A program made the translations under genes and the position numbers. This document shows, in pieces, positions 40,422-49,734 of a stretch of 64,000 nucleotides of DNA. Source of the stretch: Anaerotalea alkaliphila (GTDB lineage Bacteria > Bacillota > Clostridia > Lachnospirales > Vallitaleaceae); the NCBI RefSeq assembly GCF_010179735.1, contig NZ_JAAEEH010000011.1, forward strand, positions 17,462 through 81,461, written 5' to 3'. Every line of letters begins with the position of its first letter. The stretch's first letter is position 1. The notes beneath the pieces are model-generated. The model did no database searches. It was not told the origin of the DNA and saw nothing but the letters and a program-made list of their open reading frames with translations.

Positions 40422-41568
40422 AACCTTGCCCCCCTTTGGGTGGCTTGGGACCTTCATAGCGGTACAGTGTCGTCTTGATCATCCCATTGTAGAGTTTGCG
40501 TTTCTTGTCCGCCTGCCTGCCGAAATGCCGTTCGAAATCCTCCACCGAGGTGATGACGTTCACCGACCAGCTGTCCAACTGGGCGCAGACCTTTCCCAGC
40601 TCCTTGTAGAGGCCGTAGACCTCCTGCAGCTCTTCCAGGCGCTCCCCGTAGGGAGGATTCGTCACGATGATGCCGTACTTCCTGGAGGAGGCCAGCTCCT
40701 TCACCGGCCGTTCCTGGAAGTGGATCAGGTTGGCCACATCGGCATTCTCCGCATTCTCCCGGGCAAACCGGATCATCCGGTAGTCCTTGTCGAAGCCTTG
40801 GATCTGGGCCTGCACCTCCAGGTCCAGGAGGTCGTTGGCCTCGTCCACGGCTTGCATCCAGGCCTTCCGCTCCAGTAGGTTGGTCCAGGTTTCCGAGAGG
40901 AATTCCCTGTTGAGCCCAGGGGCCATCCGGGCGGCGATCATGGCCGCCTCGATGGGCAGGGTTCCGCTGCCGCAGAACGGGTCCACGAACAGCCTGTCCT
41001 TGTTCCACCCGGACAGGAGGACGATGCCGGCGGCCAGGGTCTCCCGCAGGGGGGCGATGCCTGTGTTGGTCCGGTACCCGCGCTTGTGCAGGGCCTCCCC
41101 GGAAGTGTCCAATCCGACGGACACCTGGTCCTTCTTGATGAACACGCGGATGGGATAGGAGGCCCCCGTCTCCGGGAACCAGTCCGTCTTGTGCTTCTTC
41201 TTCAGACGCTCCACCACCGCCTTCTTCATCACCGACTGGATGTCCGACGGGCTGAACAGTTTGGACTTGATGGAGGAGGCCTTCTTCACCCAAAACTTGC
41301 CGTCCTTGGGGATGAAATCCTCCCAGGGCAGGGCCTTGGTCTTTTCAAACAGTTCTTCGAACGTCTTCGCCTCAAAGCTCCCCACATTCAGGAGCACGCG
41401 TTCCGCCGTGCGCAGGTGCAGGTTGCTCCGGGGGATGGCCGCCGCGTCTCCTGCGTAGACCACCCTTCCGTCGTCCACGGACAGGATCTCATATCCCAGG
41501 TCCGCTATTTCCTTCTTCAAAACCGATTCTATTCCAAACAGGCACGGGGCCGTCAATGCAAATTTCAT
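40408..41568 (-). CDS. THUMP-domain class I rRNA methyltransferase (RlmL/YpsC family)
   Basis: S-adenosylmethionine-dependent RNA guanine-N2 methyltransferase of 386 residues, predicted to act on 23S rRNA. The N-terminal ferredoxin-like plus THUMP region (1-165) is followed by the Rossmann methyltransferase core with FVDPFCGSGTLPIEAAMIA and the catalytic NPPYGERL. ATG 41568 with AGGAG seven bases upstream. Family assignment is firm; the exact target nucleotide (m2G2445-like) is inferred. Confidence 0.93.
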   Translation of the reverse strand: MKFALTAPCLFGIESVLKKEIADLGYEILSVDDGRVVYAGDAAAIPRSNLHLRTAERVLLNVGSFEAKTFEELFEKTKALPWEDFIPKDGKFWVKKASSIKSKLFSPSDIQSVMKKAVVERLKKKHKTDWFPETGASYPIRVFIKKDQVSVGLDTSGEALHKRGYRTNTGIAPLRETLAAGIVLLSGWNKDRLFVDPFCGSGTLPIEAAMIAARMAPGLNREFLSETWTNLLERKAWMQAVDEANDLLDLEVQAQIQGFDKDYRMIRFARENAENADVANLIHFQERPVKELASSRKYGIIVTNPPYGERLEELQEVYGLYKELGKVCAQLDSWSVNVITSVEDFERHFGRQADKKRKLYNGMIKTTLYRYEGPKPPKGGQGYGHA

Positions 41569-41668
41569 CAAAAAACTCCTCCACAATGGCAAAACAAACG
41601 ACTCAGGTGCCTCAATTATAAAGGAAAGCGCGGCTTAACACAAGGAGGAATCAGGAATTGGGGAAAGT

Positions 41669-41697
41669 TTGACAGAAGGGGGAAAGGATACTACAAT
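41669..41697 (+). promoter_or_regulatory. Promoter of the DUF1189-like gene
   Basis: TTGACA (41669-41674), 17 bases, TACAAT (41692-41697); AGGAGG and the start codon follow within 35 bases. Confidence 0.88.
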
Positions 41698-41727
41698 AGT
41701 CCTAATGAAACAGTAGGAGGTCTATGC

Positions 41728-42525
41728 ATGTTCAAATCGGATTTTTGGAGGAGGGTGTGGCTCAGCTTCACCTCCACCTCCGCCCTATACGCTTTTTCCA
41801 AGGAACCGGGCAGGCGGGCGCTGCGCTATTTCTTCACCTTCCTGGTGGCCTTCGGCCTCCTCTATGGAGCCGGCATGGGATATCTGGCCCGGTTGTCCAT
41901 GGTGGAGACCATCGGGACGGTCCGGTCCGGGGAATTCCCCGACTTCCGTCTGGAGGGCGGCAGCCTTTCCATCCTCCTGGAGGAACCCCAGGTACTCCAG
42001 GTCGCCCATCTGGACACGATCCTGATTGTGGACCCGGACCACAGCTACAGCCTGAACGACCTGGCGGGATACACCCAGGGCGTCCTGGTGAATCCGGACC
42101 GGATCATCCTGTCCCAGGCGGGAAACCCGCCCGTTCCCCTGGAATTCAGCACGTTTCCCGACCTGGTGCTGGACAGGGCCGCCCTGGCGGGCATCCTGGA
42201 GGCGGTCCTGCCCTACGTCTTCCCGGCTTTCCTGCTGGTGTACCTGCTGGTCTTCCTGTTCTCCGGGTTCCTGAAGGCCTTCTTGGTTTCCATCTTCGGC
42301 CTGCTCCTGAAGAATCTCATGGTCCTGGAGATGCCCTTCTCCCGGATTTTCCGCACCACCCTTTATGCCGCCAGTGTCCCCTACCTGGCCAGCGAGCTCA
42401 TGAACCTGGTGCCTTTCCTCTACTGGCCTTTGCTCCGGCAGGCCATCGCTTTTGGGTTCCCCCTGCTCCTGCTCTACCGTTTCCTCGGGGAGGTGCGGCG
42501 CCTGGAGGCCCCCCCCCAGGAATGA
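41728..42525 (+). CDS. DUF1189-like membrane protein
   Basis: 265 residues with a membrane segment near residues 35-55, an extracytoplasmic stretch (about 56-150), and three to four membrane segments in the last 100 residues (VLPYVFPAFLLVYLLVFLFSG, AFLVSIFGLLLKN, IAFGFPLLLLYRFLGEVRRLE). The N-terminus (FWRRVWLSFTSTSALYAFSKEPGRRALRYFF) resembles DUF1189. AGGAGG lies seven bases before the ATG at 41728. It stands alone on the plus strand with its own promoter and a shared terminator. Function unknown; family call moderate. Confidence 0.78.
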   Translation: MFKSDFWRRVWLSFTSTSALYAFSKEPGRRALRYFFTFLVAFGLLYGAGMGYLARLSMVETIGTVRSGEFPDFRLEGGSLSILLEEPQVLQVAHLDTILIVDPDHSYSLNDLAGYTQGVLVNPDRIILSQAGNPPVPLEFSTFPDLVLDRAALAGILEAVLPYVFPAFLLVYLLVFLFSGFLKAFLVSIFGLLLKNLMVLEMPFSRIFRTTLYAASVPYLASELMNLVPFLYWPLLRQAIAFGFPLLLLYRFLGEVRRLEAPPQE

Positions 42526-42542
42526 ACCGGAAGGAAGAAAGA

Positions 42543-42587
42543 AGAGGCCGGCCCCTAAAGTCCCTGGGACTTTCGGGGCCGGCCTCT
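42543..42587. terminator. Long hairpin between convergent DUF1189-like and glucokinase genes
   Basis: agaggccggcccc pairs with ggggccggcctct and the inner aaagtccc with gggacttt, giving a stem of more than 20 pairs. T tracts are short on both sides; it separates two convergent genes and probably ends both. Confidence 0.85.
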
Positions 42588-42601
42588 CCTTTGGATGCCT
42601 C

Positions 42602-43564
42602 CTAAGCCTTGTCGTACAGCCGGTAAAGCATGGCGGCTCCGATCAGTCCCGCATCGTTGCCCAACTCCGCAACCTTCAGGACCGTCTTGAGCATTTCCTC
42701 TCCCCCATAGGTTTCCCCCACCATCTTCTCCCGCAGGGGCACCAGCAGGTTGTCCTTCTGGGCGGAAACGCCTCCTCCCAGGACGATGACCTGGGGCTGG
42801 AAGATGTTCACGATGTTCATGAGTCCGGTGGCCAGGTCGTCGATGTAGGAGTCCACCACAGCCTGGGCCGCAGGGTCCCCGGCCTGGGCCGCATCGAAGG
42901 GGACCTTCGCGTTCATCTTCTCCAGGTCCCCGCCCACCAGCCGGTTCAGGAGGGACTCCGGATGCGCTTTGGCGGCCTCCCGGGCGTCCCGGATGATGGC
43001 CGTCGCGGAGGAATAGGTTTCCCAGCAGCCCTTCCGGCCGCAGGTGCACAGGTTTCCGCCTTTCTTCATGACGATGTGCCCAAGCTCCGCTCCGGCATTG
43101 AAGCTGCCCGTGATGATCTCCCCATGGACGATCACACCGCCCCCCACGCCCGTTCCCAGGGTGATGGCGACCAGGTCGTCGTAGATCTTGCCCGCACCGC
43201 TGCTGTATTCCCCGTAAGCGGCCACATTGGCGTCGTTCCCCATGTAGACGGGGACGTTGATGTAGGATTGGATGGCGCTGCGCAGGTCCGTCTCGCGGAA
43301 AGGCAGGTTGTTGGCATAGACCACCATGCCCCGGTCGTTGTCCACGATTCCGGGACTTCCGATGCCGATGGAGTGGATGTCCCCCGCCTGGAGCCCCTGC
43401 TTTTCCATCAGGTCCAGGCAGAGCATCGCCATGTCCCCTACGATGGCTCCCGCTTCCCTTTCCCGCAAGGTGGGTGTGGATCCCTGGCGGAGGACCTTCC
43501 CTTCCTCGTCCACGATTGCCGCCGCTATGTTGGTTCCTCCCAAATCGATGCCGATACTTGTCAT
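42602..43564 (-). CDS. ROK-family glucokinase
   Basis: Phosphorylates glucose (or a related hexose) with ATP; 320 residues. ATP loops SIGIDLGGTNIAAAIVD and ITLGTGVGGGVI, the sugar-binding NDANVAAYGE, ELGHIVM, and the ROK zinc motif CTCGRKGCWETYSS are intact. No helix-turn-helix, so it is an enzyme and not a ROK repressor. It follows hprK by 14 bases, linking sugar phosphorylation with catabolite regulation. Confidence 0.95.
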   Translation of the reverse strand: MTSIGIDLGGTNIAAAIVDEEGKVLRQGSTPTLREREAGAIVGDMAMLCLDLMEKQGLQAGDIHSIGIGSPGIVDNDRGMVVYANNLPFRETDLRSAIQSYINVPVYMGNDANVAAYGEYSSGAGKIYDDLVAITLGTGVGGGVIVHGEIITGSFNAGAELGHIVMKKGGNLCTCGRKGCWETYSSATAIIRDAREAAKAHPESLLNRLVGGDLEKMNAKVPFDAAQAGDPAAQAVVDSYIDDLATGLMNIVNIFQPQVIVLGGGVSAQKDNLLVPLREKMVGETYGGEEMLKTVLKVAELGNDAGLIGAAMLYRLYDKA

Positions 43565-43578
43565 TTGGTTCCTCCCTT

Positions 43579-44532
43579 TTATTTGTGTTTGTCTTTGGTC
43601 CTTTTGGCCAGATTGCTCAACACCCGGTTGTTCAGCTCCACTGCCGCGTTGTAGCCCATGGCCTTCTGCCTGTGGTTGATGGCCGCGGATTCCACGATGA
43701 TGGCCAGGTTCCGGCCCGGACGGATGGGGATGGTGTGGCAGACGACCTTGTTCCCCAGGATGTCCATGTAGTCCTCCACCATGCCCAGCCGGTCGTATTC
43801 CTTCTCCGGATTCCAGTCCTCCAGTTTGATCACCACGTCGATGCCGTGGCGGTCTTGAACCGATTCCACGCCGAAGAGCACTTTGCAGTCCACGATGCCG
43901 ATGCCCCGGACCTCGATGAAGTGGCGGATGATGTCCGGGGACGTCCCCAGCAGCGTCTGGTCCGAAACCTTTTTGATCTCCACCACGTCGTCGGCCACCA
44001 GCCGGTGTCCCCGCTTGATCAGCTCCAAGGCCGTCTCGCTTTTTCCGATCCCGCTTTCCCCGGTGATCAGAATCCCCTCCCCATAGACGTCCACCAGGAC
44101 CCCGTGGATGGAAATGCTGGGAGCCAGCTCCACCTTGAGGTAGCGGTTCAATTCCGAGATGAAATAGGACGTGTTCTTGGGGGTCTGGAGAAGGGGGATC
44201 TCATGTCTGGCGGCGGATTCCAGCATGTCCTCCAAAGGCTCCATCTCCCTGGCCAGGATCAGGCAGGGGATTTTGCTGGAGAACAGTTTGTCTACGATGG
44301 CCTTGCGTTCGCTGGCGAACATGTTGTTCAGGTAGGCGTATTCCACCTTGCCGATGACCTGCACCCTGTCCGAATCGAAATAATCGAAGAATCCTGCCAG
44401 CTGCAGGGCGGGCCGGTTGATGTCGCTGTGCAGGATGGTTATATCCTCCAGATCCAGCTCCGGCGTAAGATTGGTCAATTCCATCTTGGCGATGAGGTCC
44501 TTGAGACCCACATTAGGTTGTTCCGTTGCCAT
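43579..44532 (-). CDS. hprK: HPr kinase/phosphorylase
   Basis: Bifunctional enzyme that phosphorylates or dephosphorylates the regulatory serine of HPr and Crh, setting CcpA-dependent catabolite repression. The 317-residue protein has the N-terminal MurF-like domain (1-130) and the C-terminal kinase with Walker A TGESGIGKSETAL, the ADDVVEI loop and the HprK signature around EVRGIGIVDCKVLFG, PIRPGRN. The ATG at 44532 (MATEQPNVGL) has AGGAGGGA upstream. A possible substrate, the Crh-like protein, is encoded at 11824-12081. Confidence 0.97.
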   Translation of the reverse strand: MATEQPNVGLKDLIAKMELTNLTPELDLEDITILHSDINRPALQLAGFFDYFDSDRVQVIGKVEYAYLNNMFASERKAIVDKLFSSKIPCLILAREMEPLEDMLESAARHEIPLLQTPKNTSYFISELNRYLKVELAPSISIHGVLVDVYGEGILITGESGIGKSETALELIKRGHRLVADDVVEIKKVSDQTLLGTSPDIIRHFIEVRGIGIVDCKVLFGVESVQDRHGIDVVIKLEDWNPEKEYDRLGMVEDYMDILGNKVVCHTIPIRPGRNLAIIVESAAINHRQKAMGYNAAVELNNRVLSNLAKRTKDKHK

Positions 44533-44592
44533 CCTATCCCTCCTCTTGGTTGCTGAAAACATCTTACCATATGTTTCCGGGTTCTGGAACCG

Positions 44593-46464
44593 TTATTTTT
44601 CCACCGGCCCGAAAAATTCCCGCACCTGGGCCGCCGCCTTCCGGTTCATCCCGGGAGCCGCGGCCAGCGCCTCCAGGCTTGCGTTCCGGATCCCTTCCAC
44701 GGAGCCGAATTCCTTGAGCAGAGCCTTCCTGCGGGTGGGACCCACCCCGGGGATGTCGTCCAGCACCGAGCGCACCTGGGTCTTCCCCCGCAGCTTCCGG
44801 TGGTATTCGATGGCGAACCGGTGGGCCTCGTCCTGGATCCTCGCCAGGAGCTTGAATCCCTCGCTCCGTGGGTCCAGGGGAACTTCCCTGTTCCCGCAGT
44901 AGAGCCCCCGGGTCCTGTGCTGGTCATCCTTCACCATGCCGCAGACCGGAATGGAGAGCTCCATGGCTTCCAGGACCCCCTGGGCGATGTTGACCTGTCC
45001 CTTTCCCCCGTCCATCAGGATCAGGTCCGGAAGCCGGGTGAAGCTTCCGTAACGGGCGTCCATGCCCTTCTCCAGGATCTCCCGCTGCTCCTGGAAGGCA
45101 TGGGAGAACCGCCGCCGCAGGACCTCCTCCAGGCTGGCGTAGTCGTTGGGTCCCTGGACGCTCTTGATCTTGAACTTCCTGTAGTCGCTCCTTTTTGGCT
45201 CCCCGTCCTCGAACACCACCATGGACCCCACCGATTCGAATCCCTGGCTGTTGCTGATGTCGTAGGCTTCCAGACGCCGGGCGTCCTTGTCCAGTCCCGC
45301 CGCCTGGAGGATCTCCTCCAGGGCCCCCCGGGTCCGCTGCTCCTTCCGGCGCATCTGTTCCCCGAACTGGCGGAGGGTGATGGCGGCGTTCTGGGCCGCC
45401 AGCTCCACCAGCTTGGACTTCTCCCCCTTCCGGGGGACCTTGATGTGGACCTTCTGGCCCCTCCGGTCGGACAGCCACTGCTGGATCACCGCAGCCTCGT
45501 CCATGTCCTCCTGGAGCACCAGCTCCTTGGGGATGTAGGGTGTCCCTGAATAGAACTGCTTCACGAAAGCCGTGACGATGTCCTGGCCGGACTGCCCCTC
45601 CACATGCTCCATGCGGAAATGCTCCCTGCCCACCATCTTCCCGTTCCGGATGAAGTACACCTGGACCAGGGCCTCCCCCTCTTCCCGGGCGAAGGCCACC
45701 ACGTCCTGGTCCTCCATGGCCGCATGGACGATCTTCTGCTTCTCCATGATGGCCGACACCGCCGACAGCTGGTCCCGAACCTTGGCCGCTTTCTCGAAGT
45801 CCAGGTTCTCCGCCGCTTTCCGCATTTCCTGGGTCAGGGCCTCCACCACCGGCTGGTGCTTCCCGCCCATGAAGGCCACTGCCTGGGCCACCTTTTCCCC
45901 ATAGGCCTCCTGGGTGATCCATCCCTGGCAGGGGGCGTCGCACTGGTGGATGTGGTAGTATAGGCAAGGCCTTTCCTTCCCGATGTCCTGGGGAAGCCGC
46001 CGGTCGCAGCTGCGGATCCTGCAGATCTTGTGCAGCAGGTCGATGGTCCCCTTGGCCGCGGTGGCGTTGGAATAGGGGCCGTAGTATTTGGCCTTGTCCT
46101 TCCTGACCTGGCGGGTGTAGAGGATCCTGGGATAGGCCTCCTGGACCGTGATCTTGATGTAGGGGTAGGTCTTGTCGTCCTTCAATAGGGTGTTGTATTT
46201 CGGCCTGTATTTTTTGATCAGGTTCAGCTCCAGGATCAGGGCTTCCAGCTCCGAATCCGTGACGATGTACTCGAACTCCCGGACCATCCGGACCATCTGG
46301 GCGATCTTCGGGGAGTGCCGGTCCGTGCTTTGGAAATACTGCCGCACCCGGTTCTTCAGGACCTTCGCCTTCCCCACGTAGATCACCTGGTCCTGGGCGT
46401 CCTTCATCAGATAGACCCCGGGCCGGTCAGGCAGTGTCTTCAACGCTTCTTTCAAATCCCACAT
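44593..46464 (-). CDS. uvrC: Excinuclease ABC subunit C
   Basis: Nuclease subunit of nucleotide excision repair. The 623-residue protein has the N-terminal GIY-YIG domain (PDRPGVYLMKDAQDQVIYVGKAKVLKNRVRQYF), the Cys-rich insertion (CRIRSCDRRLP, CLYYHIHQCDAPCQG), the UVR motif, the RNase H-like C-terminal nuclease (AYDISNSQGFESVGSMVVFEDG, LPDLILMDGGKGQ) and tandem HhH motifs (LDDIPGVGPTRRKALL). Full length. Nine bases after the GH2-like gene; hprK follows downstream. Confidence 0.98.
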   Translation of the reverse strand: MWDLKEALKTLPDRPGVYLMKDAQDQVIYVGKAKVLKNRVRQYFQSTDRHSPKIAQMVRMVREFEYIVTDSELEALILELNLIKKYRPKYNTLLKDDKTYPYIKITVQEAYPRILYTRQVRKDKAKYYGPYSNATAAKGTIDLLHKICRIRSCDRRLPQDIGKERPCLYYHIHQCDAPCQGWITQEAYGEKVAQAVAFMGGKHQPVVEALTQEMRKAAENLDFEKAAKVRDQLSAVSAIMEKQKIVHAAMEDQDVVAFAREEGEALVQVYFIRNGKMVGREHFRMEHVEGQSGQDIVTAFVKQFYSGTPYIPKELVLQEDMDEAAVIQQWLSDRRGQKVHIKVPRKGEKSKLVELAAQNAAITLRQFGEQMRRKEQRTRGALEEILQAAGLDKDARRLEAYDISNSQGFESVGSMVVFEDGEPKRSDYRKFKIKSVQGPNDYASLEEVLRRRFSHAFQEQREILEKGMDARYGSFTRLPDLILMDGGKGQVNIAQGVLEAMELSIPVCGMVKDDQHRTRGLYCGNREVPLDPRSEGFKLLARIQDEAHRFAIEYHRKLRGKTQVRSVLDDIPGVGPTRRKALLKEFGSVEGIRNASLEALAAAPGMNRKAAAQVREFFGPVEK

Positions 46465-46473
46465 GCCGCCTCC

Positions 46474-48273
46474 TCAGATTTTGGATATCCTGTAGGCCAT
46501 CTCCCAGGCCCCTGTGGCCGGGTCCCGTCCCTGCTCCTGTCCCACCAGGACGGTGTCGTCGGCCTCGGTCTCCACCTCCATGGACCTTCCCTCCAAGGCC
46601 TCCAGGCGCATGCCCTGGGCGTCCCAACCGATGGCGGCCACCCAGCGGACCTGGGTCCTCTTCTCCCGGACCTCCGCCATCTCCTTGGGGTCTTCCCTTT
46701 GTATGGAAAGCTCCGGGCCGGCTTGCGGCTGCCTTCCGAAATATTCCAGCGCCCGCATGGGCTGGTGGAAGCGGATCCTTGCCAGGACCCTGTCCTTGGG
46801 GTCCTTCAGGACCCCCCCATGGCGGACGGAAACGGATCCGTCCGTGTGCACCGTATAGGTGGTCTTCACCCCTTTGGCGCACCCCCTGTACTTCCGCTCC
46901 AGCTCGATGGTGGCCCTGTGGCCGTGGTTCTCCGTGCCGCAGACCTTCACCTCCCTTGCCTCCCCTCCCCTGGGCATCTGGAGCCTGTGGGGTTCCTGCA
47001 GATGCTCCTTGTGGTCGTAGAGGAGGGACGTGATGTCCCCCGTTTTCTTGGAGATCTCCAAAAAGAAGGTCTCCGCCAGGATCTCGATGGTGTTCTGCCT
47101 GTCGGCCAGGGCCAGCTCTTCCCAGGCGCTTACGGCTTCCCGCACCTGGTTTCGGTCCTCCAGGGCGCCTCCCCTTTCCGCCGCCAGCAGCTGGAAGGCC
47201 CCCGCCAGCTCCCTGTTCTCCTCCTCCGGGGCCGACCTTCTGTACAGGCGGTAGTTCACATGGTATTCCTTGGCAGGGTCCAGGGGCGGGGAGGGCAGCC
47301 CATGGGACACCCGGACCGTTTCCCCGGGGCCGGCGTCAGGGAGCTCCAGCGCCCCCTCCTCCAGAAGGACTCCGTCCTCCAGCCAGGCGTACCGTCCCTC
47401 AAAGGCCGAAAGGTCCGTCCAGACATATCCGTTGGTCACCTGCACCTCGAACCGCCGTCCCACCAGCCCTTCCCCGGGCTCCACCCGGAGCTTCTGGAAA
47501 CGGTGGAACAATTCCTGTTTGGCCGGCTCCCGCTCCGGGTCCAGTTCCTGGGCATCCATGGCCAGCTCCCCGTAGGGATCCAGGTCCCCCCAGCCCTCCG
47601 CAAAGAAAAGCCTTGTGTTGTCCAAGGACCACAAGGCTTCTCTCCCGCTGCCCACCCCATGGTAGGCCAGCACGCAGGGATGGCTCCGCAAGGCCTTCAC
47701 ATCCCCTTCCTCCTGGACAAGGGGAAGCAGCCAGAGTCCCAGACGGTCGCACAGTCCCGCAATCTCCTTGCCCGTCCTCGCATCCGCCACCACCGTGTCC
47801 ACCCCGAGCCGCTTGCACAGGGGCAGCAGGCTGTCCGCCCGTCCCCTGGTGGCGTTGTCCATACGGATCCCATGGAGCCGGATGCTCCTTCCGTTGCAGC
47901 GGATTTCCGTGTCCAGGATCTCCACCTGGCGGAAACCGTGAACGAACGTCTTGTCCACCAGGGGACGGTCCATATGGTCGCTGACCTCCAGCCGGACAGG
48001 ATGCAGGACGGGATCCTCCACCGTCCACAGCCGGGGGGCCGCCACCACATGCTCCAGATAAACCTTCTGCTTCTTGTCCGGAGACAGGACCAGCCTGGCT
48101 TCCGCCGCCAGCACATCCTCCTCCCCTTCCAGATACAGCCGCACCTTCACCGGCATGTCCTCCAGCCCCGACAAGGCCAGGTGGCACTCCACCTTCCATA
48201 CGGCTCCGCCCGTCTCCCTGGGGAAGCCGCTGCGGGAAAAAACGTCCAGAATCCGGACCTTCCGCTCATCCAT
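46474..48273 (-). CDS. Catalytically incomplete GH2 beta-galactosidase-like protein
   Basis: 599 residues that resemble a beta-galactosidase with a shrunken catalytic domain. An N-terminal beta-sandwich region (about 1-110) leads to RCNGRSIRLHGIR, the usual entry to the GH2 TIM barrel, but only about 110 residues follow (DARTGKEIAGLCDRLGLWLLP, HPCVLAYHGVG, GWGDLDPYGE) where about 300 are expected. The acid/base Asn-Glu and the nucleophile Glu motifs are not found. Domain 4-like (about 225-320, VTNGYVWTDLSAFEGRYAWLEDG) and domain 5-like regions (350-599, EISKKTGDITSLLYDHKEHL) are retained. No signal peptide. It overlaps the PilZ gene by eight bases. Enzyme activity is unlikely; a carbohydrate-binding or sensing role is possible. 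Confidence 0.82.
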   Translation of the reverse strand: MDERKVRILDVFSRSGFPRETGGAVWKVECHLALSGLEDMPVKVRLYLEGEEDVLAAEARLVLSPDKKQKVYLEHVVAAPRLWTVEDPVLHPVRLEVSDHMDRPLVDKTFVHGFRQVEILDTEIRCNGRSIRLHGIRMDNATRGRADSLLPLCKRLGVDTVVADARTGKEIAGLCDRLGLWLLPLVQEEGDVKALRSHPCVLAYHGVGSGREALWSLDNTRLFFAEGWGDLDPYGELAMDAQELDPEREPAKQELFHRFQKLRVEPGEGLVGRRFEVQVTNGYVWTDLSAFEGRYAWLEDGVLLEEGALELPDAGPGETVRVSHGLPSPPLDPAKEYHVNYRLYRRSAPEEENRELAGAFQLLAAERGGALEDRNQVREAVSAWEELALADRQNTIEILAETFFLEISKKTGDITSLLYDHKEHLQEPHRLQMPRGGEAREVKVCGTENHGHRATIELERKYRGCAKGVKTTYTVHTDGSVSVRHGGVLKDPKDRVLARIRFHQPMRALEYFGRQPQAGPELSIQREDPKEMAEVREKRTQVRWVAAIGWDAQGMRLEALEGRSMEVETEADDTVLVGQEQGRDPATGAWEMAYRISKI

Positions 48274-48634
48274 GTCTTCCTGCTCCTCCTTCATTGCCCG
48301 GTATTCCCCGGCCCTCGTCCAGCCTATCGGCCAGGAACTGGGCCAGGCCCACGAACTCGCATCCGTACAGCCAGGCGTCCTCCACCTGTTCCTTGCGGAT
48401 GATCCTAAGCACGCAGTAGAAGTACCGCTCCTCGTCCAACACCAGCTTGGCGTTGAAATAATATCCCAAGGGCAGGTCCTGGCCGCTTTCAAAGCCCAGT
48501 CCCGTCTTGGACACATCCGAAACCTCCAGTGCCTGGTCGGGCATCGGACGGATTTCCTCTTCCTGGTTGTACAGCCTGTCGATGGAAATCTCCAGGCGTA
48601 CGGGAACCCTTTTGTGCCTTCGCCTGTTGTACAT
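48266..48634 (-). CDS. PilZ domain protein (putative c-di-GMP receptor)
   Basis: 122 residues. The c-di-GMP motifs of PilZ are visible: RRRHKRVPVRLEI (RxxxR box) at residues 4-16 and VSDVSKTGLGFES (D/NxSxxG) around residue 40. The rest is the six-stranded barrel and a C-terminal tail. ATG 48634; the gene ends overlapping the GH2-like gene and starts 33 bases after trxB. A diguanylate cyclase that could supply its ligand is encoded at 58998-60731. Output partner unknown; the coupled GH2-like gene is a candidate. Confidence 0.88.
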   Translation of the reverse strand: MYNRRRHKRVPVRLEISIDRLYNQEEEIRPMPDQALEVSDVSKTGLGFESGQDLPLGYYFNAKLVLDEERYFYCVLRIIRKEQVEDAWLYGCEFVGLAQFLADRLDEGRGIPGNEGGAGRHG

Positions 48635-48667
48635 CCCGCGCCTCCTTCCGTTCCCTGGTCCGCCTCC

Positions 48668-49585
48668 CTACAGGAATCGCTCCACCCCATAGACCGCCGT
48701 GGCTCCGTCCCCCGCCGCGGTGATCACCTGGCGCAGGGTCTTCTGCCGCAGGTCCCCCGCGGCGAAAACGCCTTCCACGTTGGTCATGCAGTTCTCCCCG
48801 GTCCTGATCCAGCCGGCGGCGTCCATTTCCACCTTGCCCGCCAGGAACTTGGTGTTGGGGGTGGACCCCACCGCCACGAAGACGCCGTCCACGTCCAGCT
48901 CCCGGGTCTCCCGGGTCTTGTTGTTGTGCAGCCGGACCTTCTCCACGAACTCCCCTCCCTGGATTTCGTCCATTTCCGTATCCCAGAGGACTTCGATGTT
49001 GGGGGTCCCGAACAGCTTCTCCTGCAACACCTTTACCGCCCGCAACTCGTTCCGGCGGTGGACAAGGTACACCTTCTCGCACATCCGTGCCAGGTAGATG
49101 GCGTCCTCCACCGCCACGTCGCCGCCGCCCACCACCAGGGTCTTCTTCCCCCGGTAGAAGGCGCCGTCGCAGGTGGCGCAATAGGAAACCCCTCTGCCCA
49201 TGTAGAACTCCTCGCCTTTGACCCCCAGCTTCTTCCAGGAGGCTCCCATGGCCAGGATGACGGTCTTTGCGAGATAGGTGTTGTAGCTTCCCACCACCTT
49301 CTTCACAGCTCCCTCCAGGACCAGCTCCTCCACTTCCTCCGTGAGGATTTCCACCCCCAGCTCCTCCACATGCTCCCGGAAAAGGTTGCTCAGCTCGAAT
49401 CCCGAAGCGGTCTTGATTCCCGGATAGTTCTCTATTTCATAGGTATTGGTGATCTGGCCTCCCGGAAAGGCCTTCTCCAGAATCACGAAGTCCATCATGG
49501 CCCTTTTGGCGTAGATGGCGGCCGCCATGCCCGCCGGGCCGGCGCCGATGATCACCAGGTCCAATATCTTCTCTTCCTGTTCCAT
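48668..49585 (-). CDS. trxB: Thioredoxin-disulfide reductase
   Basis: FAD/NADPH enzyme that keeps thioredoxin reduced; 305 residues. FAD motif VIIGAGPAGMAAAIYA, redox-active CATC in GVSYCATCDGAFYRG, NADPH motif TLVVGGGDVAVEDAIYLA and the C-terminal GVFAAGDLRQKTLRQVITAAGDGATA are all present. No thioredoxin gene adjacent. An extended -10 (TGGTATGAT) lies upstream at 49612-49620. Provides electrons for Tpx via thioredoxin. Confidence 0.97.
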   Translation of the reverse strand: MEQEEKILDLVIIGAGPAGMAAAIYAKRAMMDFVILEKAFPGGQITNTYEIENYPGIKTASGFELSNLFREHVEELGVEILTEEVEELVLEGAVKKVVGSYNTYLAKTVILAMGASWKKLGVKGEEFYMGRGVSYCATCDGAFYRGKKTLVVGGGDVAVEDAIYLARMCEKVYLVHRRNELRAVKVLQEKLFGTPNIEVLWDTEMDEIQGGEFVEKVRLHNNKTRETRELDVDGVFVAVGSTPNTKFLAGKVEMDAAGWIRTGENCMTNVEGVFAAGDLRQKTLRQVITAAGDGATAVYGVERFL

Positions 49586-49611
49586 AACATTCCTCTTTCC
49601 TCTTTTTTTCT

Positions 49612-49620
49612 ATCATACCA
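49612..49620 (-). promoter_or_regulatory. Extended -10 promoter of trxB
   Basis: TGGTATGAT on the minus strand, 27 bases before the trxB ATG; no clear -35. The 149-base divergent region to folC shows no other recognisable element apart from the folC Shine-Dalgarno. Confidence 0.5.
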
Positions 49621-49734
49621 CGACAATACTGGATTGCATAGCACGCAAATCCCCCTCCAGGACGCAGTTGGGGGTGGCAATTTCCTCCGTTTCGTATTAC
49701 ACTATTCCTGACAACTTGAACCAAGGAGGTTCCT

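Noticed and set aside
42602..43564. ROK-type transcriptional repressor
   Set aside because: The protein begins directly with the ATP-binding loop and has no N-terminal helix-turn-helix, so it is a kinase.
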